Assembly: GCA_050732995.1 (NCBI GenBank)
Contig: JBOHSA010000084.1
Span: 1 to 40,276 of the forward strand
Reading direction: 5' to 3'
Length of the DNA: 40,276 nt
Source of the DNA: JBOHSA01 sp050732995
GTDB taxonomy: Bacteria > Gemmatimonadota > Gemmatimonadetes > Gemmatimonadales > GWC2-71-9
Shown here in pieces: positions 15,407-23,730 of the stretch (its first letter is position 1; the number at the start of each line of letters is the position of its first letter). The position numbers and the translations under genes are program-made. A model generated the notes under the pieces. The model was not told the origin of the DNA and searched no databases. It worked only from the letters and a program-made list of their open reading frames with translations.

Positions 15407-16287
15407 ATCCGGGCTCCTCGTTCCAAGGGTTGCAGCAGTGCCTCCAGCAAGCGGCGGGCGATCGGGGGGACGCAGGCGGCGGGATCGCTCGACGGATCGT
15501 AGGCGGTGAACGCCGCCGCGGCGATGCCGCGCTGCTCGCCGATCACATGGAGCGCGTCCACCACCTCCGCCGACGTCAGGCCGCCCGGAGCGGCGAATTG
15601 GTTCACCCGCGCTTCGGTGGGGTCGAGCACGTCGAGATCGAGGTGCACGTAAACGCCCCGACCACGCTTGGGCAGGGTCCTGAGCGCCGGCTCGAGCACC
15701 GCGCGGAAGCCGGCGGCGCGCGCCGCGTCCGCCGAGACGCGTTGCACGCCCGAGCCCGCGAGCGCGACCGCTTCCTGCTCGTCGAGGTCACGGGCGCCGA
15801 CCAGGAGCACACGCTCCTCTGGGACGGGGCGAAAGCCGGGGACGCCGGCCGCAAGCGACGTCCAGCAGCGGCCCGTGACCATCGCCAGCGCCATGCCATC
15901 CAGGAATCCGGTCACGGTCGTGTCCGGGGTATTGAAGTCCGCGTGCGCGTCGAACCACACGACGCCGTCCGCGCCGGAGCCGAGACCGGCGAGCGTCCCG
16001 ACGGCGGTGCCGCAATTCCCCGCCAGCACGAGGGGGAACGTTCCGGCGTTCACCGCGCGTCGCACGGCCTCCGCCAGGCGCCGGTTGAGGTCGAAGGTCA
16101 TGGCCGTCTCGGACGTGGCGGGCCGTTCGTCCGCTTCGATCCGTTCGCACCGGACCTGGTGCCCGGCGTCCGCGAGCGCCGCCACCAGGCCGCCCTCGAG
16201 CAGCCGCGCCGGTCCGCGCCCCATGCGGGCGTCCCGCCGAGCGGTGTCGTAGGGCACCACCAGCACCGTGAGGTCCATATCGAGCAC
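15403..16287 (-). CDS. Arginase/ureohydrolase-fold protein with altered metal site
   Basis: The product has 294 residues. The start is given as the GTG at 16287; an ATG four codons later (16278) is equally possible with AAGGTG upstream. Motifs: VWFDAHADFNTP supplies the Asp-His-Asp ligands and VHLDLDVLDP the late Asp pair of the dimanganese site. The first ligand motif, usually GGDHS, is instead GNCGT, so the first metal His is replaced by Cys. The family hydrolyses guanidino compounds (arginine, agmatine, guanidinobutyrate, formiminoglutamate) to urea or formamide. This protein may be a variant ureohydrolase or a different amidino-hydrolase. First gene of the six-gene operon and divergent from the GcvT-like gene. 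Confidence 0.87.
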   Translation of the reverse strand: MLDMDLTVLVVPYDTARRDARMGRGPARLLEGGLVAALADAGHQVRCERIEADERPATSETAMTFDLNRRLAEAVRRAVNAGTFPLVLAGNCGTAVGTLAGLGSGADGVVWFDAHADFNTPDTTVTGFLDGMALAMVTGRCWTSLAAGVPGFRPVPEERVLLVGARDLDEQEAVALAGSGVQRVSADAARAAGFRAVLEPALRTLPKRGRGVYVHLDLDVLDPTEARVNQFAAPGGLTSAEVVDALHVIGEQRGIAAAAFTAYDPSSDPAACVPPIARRLLEALLQPLERGARM

Positions 16288-16403
16288 TCACCTTAGCCGG
16301 GAATCGTAGGCCGCGCCACTCGCCCGCCTTGCGCCCCTTGCTCCGCTGGCGAGATTACCGCGACCTGGGAGCCGGGAGCGCCGATCGCCGTGTCGAGCAT
16401 CGC

Positions 16404-17597
16404 ATGCTGCGGGTGACCCCCTTTCATCCCCGGACGTCCGCCCTGTCGGAGGGACAGGCCTGGCGCCGCTGGGCGGGCTATCTGGTGGCGAGCGCTTACG
16501 AGCTGCAGCACGACCGGGAATACCACGCCATTCGCAGCGCCGCGGCGTTGTTCGACGTCTCGCCGCTTTACAAGTATCTGATCACGGGCCGCGACGCGAC
16601 CCGGCTGCTGGACCGCGTGGTCACGCGCGACGTCGCCAAGGCGAAGCTGAACCAGGTGCTGTACACGCCCTGGTGCGACGCGGCGGGCAAGGTGATCGAC
16701 GACGGCACGATCTCGCGCCTGGGCGACGCGACCTACCGGATGACCGCGGCCGATCCGAACCTGCGGTGGCTGTCGACCAACGCGCTCGGGCTCGACGTCG
16801 CTATCGACGACGTCTCCGACCGGATCGCCGCCCTGTCCCTGCAAGGGCCGGCTTCCCGGGAGATCCTGCAACACGCAGCCGAGGCGGACCTCGCCGGGTT
16901 GAAGTACTTCCGGCTCACGCCGGCCACGATCCGCGGCGTCCCGGTGACGATCTCGCGCACCGGCTACACCGGTGATCTGGGGTTCGAGATCTGGATGGAG
17001 GTGGGGTCCGCGCTGCCGGTGTGGGACACGCTCGTCGAAGCGGGCGGGCCCTACGGTCTGGTGCCGGCCGGCATGCTCGCGCTGGACGTCGCGCGTATCG
17101 AAGCGGGCTTGCTCCTGATCGAAGTGGATTACTTCTCCTCCCACCGCGCGCTGATCGAATCCCAGAAATCGTCCCCGTTCGAGCTGAACCTGGGATGGAC
17201 GGTGAGCCTGGAGAGGGAGTGGTTCGTCGGGAAGGGCGCGCTGCTGGAGGAGCGCGCCCGCGGCCCGGCCTGGCAGTTCGTGGGCCTGGAGGTCGATTGG
17301 GAATCGCTGGAACGGCTCTATCGGGCGATGGGGCTGCCGCCGCGGCTGCCGACGGTCGCCTGGCGCACCAGCGTGCCGGTGTACGCGGGCGGTGGCAGCG
17401 GGCAGGTGGGCTACGCCACGAGCGGCTGCTGGTCGCCGCTCCTGAAACGGTACCTCGCGCTGGCGCACATCCAATCGAGCCATGCGCGCCCCGGCACGCC
17501 GGTGATGATGGAGGTCACAGTGGAGCACCGGCGCCGGCGGGCGGCCGCCCGCGTCGCGCCGCTGCCGTTCTTCAACCCCGAGCGGAAGCGCGCCTAG
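16404..17597 (+). CDS. GcvT-like aminomethyltransferase-family protein
   Basis: The product has 397 residues from an ATG at 16404; the frame is open to a TTG at 16329 but that part has no family match. Landmarks of folate-binding T-protein and dimethylglycine dehydrogenase C-domains are present: AAGKVIDDGTI (catalytic Asp about 99), LSLQGPAS, SRTGYTGDLGFEIW (185-197), LALDVARIEAGL, SPFELNLGWTV and a C-terminal GQVGYATSGCWSPLL. The family binds tetrahydrofolate and accepts a one-carbon unit from an amine, or demethylates substrates as DmdA does. No GcvH or GcvP is nearby, so it is not a glycine cleavage gene. It leads a four-gene cassette and ends 2 bases before the next start. Confidence 0.9.
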   Translation: MLRVTPFHPRTSALSEGQAWRRWAGYLVASAYELQHDREYHAIRSAAALFDVSPLYKYLITGRDATRLLDRVVTRDVAKAKLNQVLYTPWCDAAGKVIDDGTISRLGDATYRMTAADPNLRWLSTNALGLDVAIDDVSDRIAALSLQGPASREILQHAAEADLAGLKYFRLTPATIRGVPVTISRTGYTGDLGFEIWMEVGSALPVWDTLVEAGGPYGLVPAGMLALDVARIEAGLLLIEVDYFSSHRALIESQKSSPFELNLGWTVSLEREWFVGKGALLEERARGPAWQFVGLEVDWESLERLYRAMGLPPRLPTVAWRTSVPVYAGGGSGQVGYATSGCWSPLLKRYLALAHIQSSHARPGTPVMMEVTVEHRRRRAAARVAPLPFFNPERKRA

Positions 17598-17599
17598 GA

Positions 17600-19183
17600 A
17601 TGCCCAAGCCGTACGACGTGATCGTCATCGGGGGCGGGCACAACGGCCTCGTCAACGCGGCCTACCTCGCGCGGGCGGGGAAGCGCGTGCTGGTGCTCGA
17701 GCGGCGTCCCCGGGTGGGAGGCGCCGCGGTCACCGAGGAAGTCTTCCCGGGCTTCAAGTTCTCCGTGTTCTCCTACGTGGTCAGCCTGCTCCGGCCCGAG
17801 ATCATCCGCGATCTCGATCTGCCGCGCCACGGGCTCGAGATTCTGCCGCTGGAAAGCACGCTCACGCCGCTGGCGAACGGGGAATCGCTCGCGGCCTGGG
17901 CCGACCACGACCTGACGCGGCGCGAGCTGTACCGCCACTCGCCTCGCGATGCCGAAGCGTTGGACGAGTTCGGCCGCCTGATGCACCACATGGCCATGGC
18001 GGTGAAGCCGATTCTCGGCATGGTGCCCCCCGATCCCACGTCGCTCAGCCCGAAGGAGCTCCTGGCCCTCGCGAAGCTGGGCGCGCACTTCCGCGGTCTG
18101 GGGGAGGAGAAGTTCCACGCGCTCTACAAGCTGATGACCATGAGCTCGGCGGATTTCCTGGACGAATGGTTCGAGACCGACGGCCTCAAGGCCACCAAGT
18201 CGGCGAGCGGGATCATCGGCACGTTCCTAGGCCCGCGCTCGCCGGGCACGGCGTACGTGCTGCTGCACCACTACATGGGCGAGATCGACGGTGCGTTCCG
18301 GGCGTGGGGGTTCGCCAAGGGGGGCACGGGCGCGATCAGCGAGGCGATCGCCGGCGCGGCGCGGGCCTGCGGCGCCGAGATCCGCACCGACGCGGGCGTC
18401 GGGCGGGTGCTCGTGCAGCGCGGGCGCGCGGTGGGCGTGGCCCTGGAGGGGGGTGGGGACGAGATCCGCGCGCGCGCCGTGGTCTCGGGGCTCGATCCCC
18501 GGCGTACGTTCCTCGGCCTGGTCGAGCCGGGCGAGCTGCCGCCCGAGTTCGTGGCCGCGATCCGCCGCTACAAGTTCCGTGGCTCCTCGGGGAAAGTGAA
18601 CCTCGCCCTGAGCGAGTTGCCGGACTTCACCTGCCGGCCCGGCCGCGGCGCGCACCTGCGCGGGGCCATTTCGATCAGCCCGAGCATCGACTACCTGGAA
18701 CACGCCTACGACGACGCCAAGTACGGGCAGTTCTCGCGCCACCCCTACATGGACATCGTCATCCCTTCGATGATCGACCCCGGGATGGCGCCGCCGGGCA
18801 AGCACGTGATGTCGATCTTCGTCCAGTACGCGCCCTACCAGCTGACCGGCGGGTGGAGCGACGCGCGGCGCGAGGCGTTCGGCGACGCCGTGATCAACAC
18901 GCTCGCCCAATACGCGCCCAACGTCCCGCAGGCGATCCTGCACCGCCAGGTGATCACGCCGTGGGACATCGAGCGGATCACCGGCCTCACGGAAGGGAAT
19001 ATCTTCCAGGGCGAGCTGTCGCTGCACCAGCTGTTCTTCCTGCGGCCCGCGCCCGACTGGGCGCGGTACCGCACGCCGATCCGCCGGCTGTACCAGTGCG
19101 GCGCCGGGACCCACCCGGGCGGCGGGATCATGGGCGCCTCCGGGCGGCTGGCGGCGCTCGAGATGCTGCGAGACGGCGTGTGA
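17600..19183 (+). CDS. PYROXD2-like FAD-dependent oxidoreductase, copy A
   Basis: The product has 527 residues. The N-terminal FAD motif is VIVIGGGHNGLVNAAYLARA (8-27) with ERRPRVGGAAVTEE after it. The C-terminal FAD-contact motif is YQCGAGTHPGGGIMGASGR. The middle (FSVFSYVVSLLRPEIIRDLD, DEWFETDGLKATKS, SPGTAYVLLHHYMG, YAPYQLTGG) follows human PYROXD2 along its length rather than carotenoid CrtI enzymes. The family is related to phytoene desaturases and flavin amine oxidases; its natural substrate is not known. Here it sits between a folate-dependent methyl acceptor and a Rieske oxygenase, so oxidation of a methylated amine or of an intermediate is a reasonable guess. Confidence 0.88.
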   Translation: MPKPYDVIVIGGGHNGLVNAAYLARAGKRVLVLERRPRVGGAAVTEEVFPGFKFSVFSYVVSLLRPEIIRDLDLPRHGLEILPLESTLTPLANGESLAAWADHDLTRRELYRHSPRDAEALDEFGRLMHHMAMAVKPILGMVPPDPTSLSPKELLALAKLGAHFRGLGEEKFHALYKLMTMSSADFLDEWFETDGLKATKSASGIIGTFLGPRSPGTAYVLLHHYMGEIDGAFRAWGFAKGGTGAISEAIAGAARACGAEIRTDAGVGRVLVQRGRAVGVALEGGGDEIRARAVVSGLDPRRTFLGLVEPGELPPEFVAAIRRYKFRGSSGKVNLALSELPDFTCRPGRGAHLRGAISISPSIDYLEHAYDDAKYGQFSRHPYMDIVIPSMIDPGMAPPGKHVMSIFVQYAPYQLTGGWSDARREAFGDAVINTLAQYAPNVPQAILHRQVITPWDIERITGLTEGNIFQGELSLHQLFFLRPAPDWARYRTPIRRLYQCGAGTHPGGGIMGASGRLAALEMLRDGV

Positions 19184-20805
19184 CGTCCGCTCCCTGGGAC
19201 GCAGTCGTCATCGGCGCTGGGGTGAACGGGCTGGCGGTCGCCGCCACGCTCGGCCGCGCCGGGCTGCGGGTGCTGGTGCTCGAGCGGCGGCCCGTGCTCG
19301 GCGGCGTCGCGGCGACTGAGGAGCTCGCGCCGGGGTTTCGCGTCGATGCCTGCTTGCACGACCTGGGCGTGCCCGCGCCGGCGCTGGTGGAGGACCTCGG
19401 GCTCGCGCGCCACGGCCTCGAGTTGATCCGCCCCGACCCGGCGGTCGTCGCGCTCCCGCCCAGCGGCGGTTCCGCTCCGCCCCTAGCCCTGTGGGCCGAC
19501 CCCGCGCGATCGGTCGAGGCGATCCGCCGCCACTCCCCGGGAGACGCGGAGCGCTGGCCGGAATTCGCGGCGCGCATGGGGCGCCTCGCCGGCTTCCTCG
19601 AATCACTCTACGCGGCTCCCGCGCCGAACATCACGAGCTCCCGACCCGCCGACGTCGTCCGCCTGCTCGGCCTCGGCCACCGGGCGCGTCGCCTGGGCAA
19701 GACGGGGCTGATCGATCTGCTGCGCACGCTGCCGATGTCCGTCGCGGAGCTGCTCGACGACTGGTTCGAGAGCGAGGCGCTCAAGGGCGCGCTCGGCGCG
19801 GCGGGCATCCGGGGGATCCTCCAGGGGCCGCGCTCGGGCGGCACCGCGTTCGTGTTCCTGCATCACGCGGTCGGCAGCCCGCCCGGCGCCCCACGGTCCC
19901 GCTGCGTGGTCCGGGGGGGCTTGGGGCGCTTCGCCCAGGCGCTGGCCGCGGCGGCGCGCGAGCACGGCGTCGACATCCGCACCGGCGTCGACGTCGCGCG
20001 GGTCCGGGTGAGGGACGGACGCGCGGTGGGCGTCGTCACGGGAGCGGGCGACGAGATCGCCACCCGAGCGGTCGTCTCCGGCGCGGATCCGCGGCGCACG
20101 CTCATGACCCTGGTCGATCCGACGGAGCTCGAGCCCGAATTCGCGCGCGCGGTGCTGCACCTCAAGTATCGCGGGGCGGTCGCGAAGGTGAACCTCGCGC
20201 TCGACGCGCTCCCGACCTTCCCGGCGCTCGCCTCGAACGGCGCGACGGAGCTGCTGCGCGGCGCGATCGCTCCGGGCGTGAGCTTGGAGGCGCTGGAGCA
20301 CGCGTACGACGATGCAAAGCACGGCGGCGTCTCCCGGCGCCCGTTCCTCGAGGTGCGGATCCCGTCCGTCGCCGATCCGTCGCACGCCCCGCCGGGGAAG
20401 CACGTCATGTCCGTGTGGGTGCAGTACGCGCCGTACCGCCTCAAGCGGGGCACGTGGGACGAAGGGCGGAGGAGCAAGCTGGGCGATTTGGTCGTGGATA
20501 CCCTGGCGGACCATGCCCCCGGGTTGAAGGCGCTCATCGTGCAGCGCCAGGTCCTGACCCCCAAGGACCTCGAGGACGTCTACGGGGTGACCGAGGGGAG
20601 CCTGTACCACGGAGAGCTCACCCTCGATCAGATTCTATTCATGCGGCCGGTGCCGGGTTGGTCCCGCTACCGCACCCCGATCCATCAACTCTACCTGTGC
20701 GGGGCCGGGACGCATCCGGGGGGCGGGTTGGGGATGGCGGGGGGCTCCGGGCTGCTGGCCGCGGGAGCGGTGCTGCGGGACGCCCGGTTGTGGCGCACGG
20801 CGTAA
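19180..20805 (+). CDS. PYROXD2-like FAD-dependent oxidoreductase, copy B
   Basis: The product has 541 residues from a GTG at 19180 that shares GTGA with the stop of copy A. It is a clear paralogue of copy A: VVIGAGVNGLAVAATLGRAG at the N-terminus, LDDWFESEALKGALG, GGTAFVFLHHAVG, HAYDDAKHGGVSRRPF, VQYAPYRLKRG and a closing YLCGAGTHPGGGLGMAGGSG. Differences from copy A in the FAD-facing loop (GAGVNG for GGGHNG) and in the first third suggest that the two act on different substrates or as a heteromer. No signal peptide. It ends 16 bases before the Rieske gene. Confidence 0.88.
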   Translation: MTSAPWDAVVIGAGVNGLAVAATLGRAGLRVLVLERRPVLGGVAATEELAPGFRVDACLHDLGVPAPALVEDLGLARHGLELIRPDPAVVALPPSGGSAPPLALWADPARSVEAIRRHSPGDAERWPEFAARMGRLAGFLESLYAAPAPNITSSRPADVVRLLGLGHRARRLGKTGLIDLLRTLPMSVAELLDDWFESEALKGALGAAGIRGILQGPRSGGTAFVFLHHAVGSPPGAPRSRCVVRGGLGRFAQALAAAAREHGVDIRTGVDVARVRVRDGRAVGVVTGAGDEIATRAVVSGADPRRTLMTLVDPTELEPEFARAVLHLKYRGAVAKVNLALDALPTFPALASNGATELLRGAIAPGVSLEALEHAYDDAKHGGVSRRPFLEVRIPSVADPSHAPPGKHVMSVWVQYAPYRLKRGTWDEGRRSKLGDLVVDTLADHAPGLKALIVQRQVLTPKDLEDVYGVTEGSLYHGELTLDQILFMRPVPGWSRYRTPIHQLYLCGAGTHPGGGLGMAGGSGLLAAGAVLRDARLWRTA

Positions 20806-20821
20806 GGGAGGCGGAGACACA

Positions 20822-21940
20822 ATGAGCGGGTTCTTGAAAACGACCGAAAGCTACCGGCAGGGCGCGCAGACGCTGCCGGGCCGCTACTACACGTCGGCCG
20901 AGGTCTTCGACGAGGAGACCGAGCGGATCTTCACCCGGAGCTGGTGGTGCGTGGGGCGGGCCGAGGACGTCGCCCAACCGGGCGAGTACTTCCTGGCGCC
21001 CGTCGGAGGGGAGAGCCTGATCGTGGTCCGCGGTCGCACGGGCGCCCTGCGGGCGTTCTACAACGTCTGTCGCCACCGCGGCACCCGGCTGTGCGAGGCG
21101 GAACGCGGGAAGTTCTCCGAGACCATCCAGTGTCCCTACCACGCGTGGACCTACACGATCGACGGGCAGCTGATCGGCGCGCCCCACATGAGCGAGGTCG
21201 AGGGGTTCGACAAGAAGAGCTACCCGCTGCGCAGCGCCGCCCTGGCGGAGTGGGAGGGGTTCCTGTTCGTGAGCCTGGCGCGCGACCCCGAGCCGTTCGA
21301 GCGGGCCTTCGCTCCGGTCCTCAACCGCTTCAGCCGCTTCAACCTGGCGCTGCTGCGGCGCGCCCACCGCAGCGTGTACGACGTGCAGTCGAACTGGAAG
21401 CTCATTTTCCAGAACTACTCGGAGTGTCTGCACTGCCCGGTGATCCACCCCGAGCTGTCCAGCCTGATGCCCTATCAGAGTGGTGAGAACGATCTGGTGG
21501 AAGGGCCGTTCCTGGGTGGGTTCCTGCTGATCTCGCCGCCGAACGCGAGCATGACGATGACCGGGCGGGCCTGCGGTGTGCCGGTCGGCGAACTGTCCCC
21601 CGCCGAGCGCCAGCGCGCCTACTACTACACGCTTTTCCCCAACCTGATGCTGAGCATCCACCCCGACTACGTGGTCTCTTACACGCTGTGGCCGGAGGCG
21701 CCGGGGCGGACGCGGATCGTGTGCGACTGGCTGTTCCACCCCGACGCGCTGGCGCGGCCGGGGTTCAGCCCTGAGGACGCGGTGAGTTTCTGGGACACGA
21801 CCAACCGCCAGGATTGGCACATTACCGAGCTGAGCTGGGCCGGCATTTCGTCGCGGGCGTACACCCCCGGTCCCTACTCGCCGCGGGAGAGTGTTCCGGC
21901 GGCGTGGGATCGGGAGTATGTGAGGAGGATGGAAGGCTAA
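20822..21940 (+). CDS. Rieske non-heme iron oxygenase, alpha subunit
   Basis: The product has 372 residues from an ATG with GGAG upstream. Rieske cluster ligands are Cys83, His85, Cys104 and His107 (CRHRG and CPYHAW). The mononuclear iron site is NYSECLHCPVIH (His204, His209) with a later Asp near 325 in FWDTTNRQDW. Overall it resembles quaternary-amine oxygenases such as GbcA (glycine betaine) and choline monooxygenase, which oxidise an N-methyl or adjacent carbon using O2 and electrons from a reductase. No ferredoxin or reductase gene is adjacent, so electrons must come from elsewhere, possibly from the FAD partners. Last gene of the cassette. Confidence 0.9.
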   Translation: MSGFLKTTESYRQGAQTLPGRYYTSAEVFDEETERIFTRSWWCVGRAEDVAQPGEYFLAPVGGESLIVVRGRTGALRAFYNVCRHRGTRLCEAERGKFSETIQCPYHAWTYTIDGQLIGAPHMSEVEGFDKKSYPLRSAALAEWEGFLFVSLARDPEPFERAFAPVLNRFSRFNLALLRRAHRSVYDVQSNWKLIFQNYSECLHCPVIHPELSSLMPYQSGENDLVEGPFLGGFLLISPPNASMTMTGRACGVPVGELSPAERQRAYYYTLFPNLMLSIHPDYVVSYTLWPEAPGRTRIVCDWLFHPDALARPGFSPEDAVSFWDTTNRQDWHITELSWAGISSRAYTPGPYSPRESVPAAWDREYVRRMEG

Positions 21941-21964
21941 GGGCTAAGGGGCTAAGGGGCTAAG
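21935..21964. repeat. Short tandem repeat of GGCTAAGG between convergent genes
   Basis: Four near-perfect units (GGCTAAG, GGCTAAGG, GGCTAAGG, GGCTAAG) start in the last codons of the Rieske gene, supply its TAA stop and end just before the stop of the dipeptidase gene. The repeat holds TAA stops in more than one frame. Confidence 0.75.
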
Positions 21965-23722
21965 TTATCGCACGGTCGTCCCCACTCTGACGTTGATGAA
22001 ATACGCCTCCAGCAGCTCGAAATGCCGGGCGGCGCCGGGCGCGACGGCCCGCACGAGGTCCGGCACCGTCGTGCCGAGGCCGAGGTAGAGCTCGCGCACG
22101 GGGGAATAGCCATCGGCGGCCCGCCGTACACTGTGGCCGATGCCGACGGACACCGGCTGCCGCTCCGCCCATCCGAGCGACGGACGGTAGGTCAGCCAGA
22201 ACACATAATTGTCCGTCTCCCGCGAGTCCTGGGCAAACAGCGTCTCCTGGGCGCTGAAGAGGTTCTTCTTCGCACTGAACTTGAAGTCCCAGCGTCCTGG
22301 TCGGCTCAGCGCGAGCAGGCCCACGCCGATGCCGGCGTAGTCGAACACCAGGTCCTCCACGCCGAACCCCTGGTCTGGATTGAACGCGTCCAGCGGCATT
22401 TCCACGAGCGTCAGCAGCACGGCGGTTTCGATGGCGCCCAGGGTGCGCGCGCGCTTGGGGGAGACCCCGGTCCACGCCCACACACGGGTGAACGCCTTGG
22501 TGAGGCCGTAGCCGGTGACGAAGTGACTGATCTCGTCGTTCTGCGCGAGCTGGTCGCCCGACCAGTCGTCCTTGATGTGGAACCGGCCGTTGGACTCGCC
22601 CCAGCTCGCCTGGGTCTCCCGATAGAGCAGGGCGCCGCCGAGGGCGTGCCCGCCTCCCAGCATCCAGAGCCGCGCCGGATGGGGCGCGGAGGGCGCAACG
22701 CGTGCCTCCGTCCCCAGGTCCTCGAATCCGCGGTTCAGAATCGGGTAGCGCCGCCAGTTCTGAAAATCGAAGTGCCACCACTCCTCGGCGAACCGCGTGT
22801 ATCCTTCCGCCTCGAGCGCTTCCCGTAGCAGGTCCCGATGCCAGCGCTGCAGCGTGGTTCCGACCGGATAGTCGGGAAACGAGCGTTCCGTCGCTTCGTC
22901 GTAGGTGCCGCCCATGTCCACTGGCTGGCCCGTGCCGAGATCGTACAGCGTGAGATCGACGGCGCAGCCGCGGTTATGGCGCGAGCCCTGGGCCGGGTCG
23001 GCTACGAGCCAGTGCAGCGCGGGCGGCGTCGCGTCCCAGAACACCTTCGTCACGTACCATGGCCGGTAGGCGTCGTGGATCAGCAGGCCGTAGCCGCGCG
23101 CGCGCAGGCGGCGGTGCGCGCGCGCCAGCGCTTCGGCCGCCGGACGCTGAAGGAAGGCGTGCGGGGTCGCATAAAACGCCGTGCCGAGGAAGTTGTTGGT
23201 CGTGGCGTAGCGGATGTCGAACCGGATCGTCGAGTCGAGCGTGGCGAGGTCTACCAGGTCCGGCCGGCGGAGCTCGCCGTGCTCGTCCGGCGGCCGCGCC
23301 CCGCGCGCCTCACGCAGCAGGTCCGACACCGGGCGAACCGGCGTCACGCGCAGTTGCGTCCCGTCGGCGGGTCCGACGGCGCGGCGCTCGAAGGCGGCTC
23401 GGCCCAAGACAAGCGTCTTGCCTCGGCCGCGGGCGTCGGGCCGAATGGCGCGCGCCTGGATGAGGCGCGGGGCCGCTCCCGGCGCCAGGGCGTAGAGCTT
23501 GCCGTCCCGCTCGACCACGATCACCATGGTGTCGCCGCGACCGTATTCGCCGACCAGCCCGAGCCAGCGGGCGGGAGGTGGAGGCGGAGCGGGCTGTGCG
23601 GCGGGGACGGTGAAAAACGTATCGCGCGGGACGAGGCGCACCGGCTGCTGCGCGGCGGCGGGCGCGAGCGAGGCGAGCCCCGCGAGGAGGGCGAGGCGGA
23701 CCCCGCCAGTGGAGACGCGCAA
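21965..23722 (-). CDS. VanX/DdpX-type D,D-dipeptidase fused to a DUF2279-like domain
   Basis: The product has 585 residues from a TTG at 23722, with AGGG upstream and a signal peptide ending AAAQ near residue 25. A Pro-rich linker follows (42-50). Residues about 150-330 are an M15D peptidase: DAYRP (Arg220), SRHNRGCAVDLT (His249, Asp256) and EEWWHFDF (Glu314, His317), the complete zinc and catalytic set. This family cleaves D-Ala-D-Ala or related peptidoglycan dipeptides in the periplasm. Residues about 370-585 form a second domain with NDEISHFVTGYGLTKAF and PLDAFNPDQGFGVEDLVFDY, resembling DUF2279 (YfiM) membrane-associated proteins. The fusion is unusual. It starts 8 bases after the S9 peptidase stop, so both are probably cotranscribed. 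Confidence 0.85.
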   Translation of the reverse strand: MRVSTGGVRLALLAGLASLAPAAAQQPVRLVPRDTFFTVPAAQPAPPPPPARWLGLVGEYGRGDTMVIVVERDGKLYALAPGAAPRLIQARAIRPDARGRGKTLVLGRAAFERRAVGPADGTQLRVTPVRPVSDLLREARGARPPDEHGELRRPDLVDLATLDSTIRFDIRYATTNNFLGTAFYATPHAFLQRPAAEALARAHRRLRARGYGLLIHDAYRPWYVTKVFWDATPPALHWLVADPAQGSRHNRGCAVDLTLYDLGTGQPVDMGGTYDEATERSFPDYPVGTTLQRWHRDLLREALEAEGYTRFAEEWWHFDFQNWRRYPILNRGFEDLGTEARVAPSAPHPARLWMLGGGHALGGALLYRETQASWGESNGRFHIKDDWSGDQLAQNDEISHFVTGYGLTKAFTRVWAWTGVSPKRARTLGAIETAVLLTLVEMPLDAFNPDQGFGVEDLVFDYAGIGVGLLALSRPGRWDFKFSAKKNLFSAQETLFAQDSRETDNYVFWLTYRPSLGWAERQPVSVGIGHSVRRAADGYSPVRELYLGLGTTVPDLVRAVAPGAARHFELLEAYFINVRVGTTVR

Positions 23723-23730
23723 GGGTTGCC

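Noticed and set aside
16288..16403. Glycine riboswitch upstream of the GcvT-like gene
   Set aside because: The 116-base gap is too short for the tandem aptamer and lacks its conserved motifs; only a GGGAGC-type half repeat and a short inverted repeat are seen.
17600..20805. Carotenoid biosynthesis genes (phytoene desaturases)
   Set aside because: Both proteins follow PYROXD2 and not CrtI along their length, and no phytoene synthase or cyclase gene is nearby.
21965..23722. Vancomycin-resistance vanX
   Set aside because: No vanH, vanA or vanRS genes are near, and the signal peptide and extra domain fit a periplasmic housekeeping or salvage enzyme.
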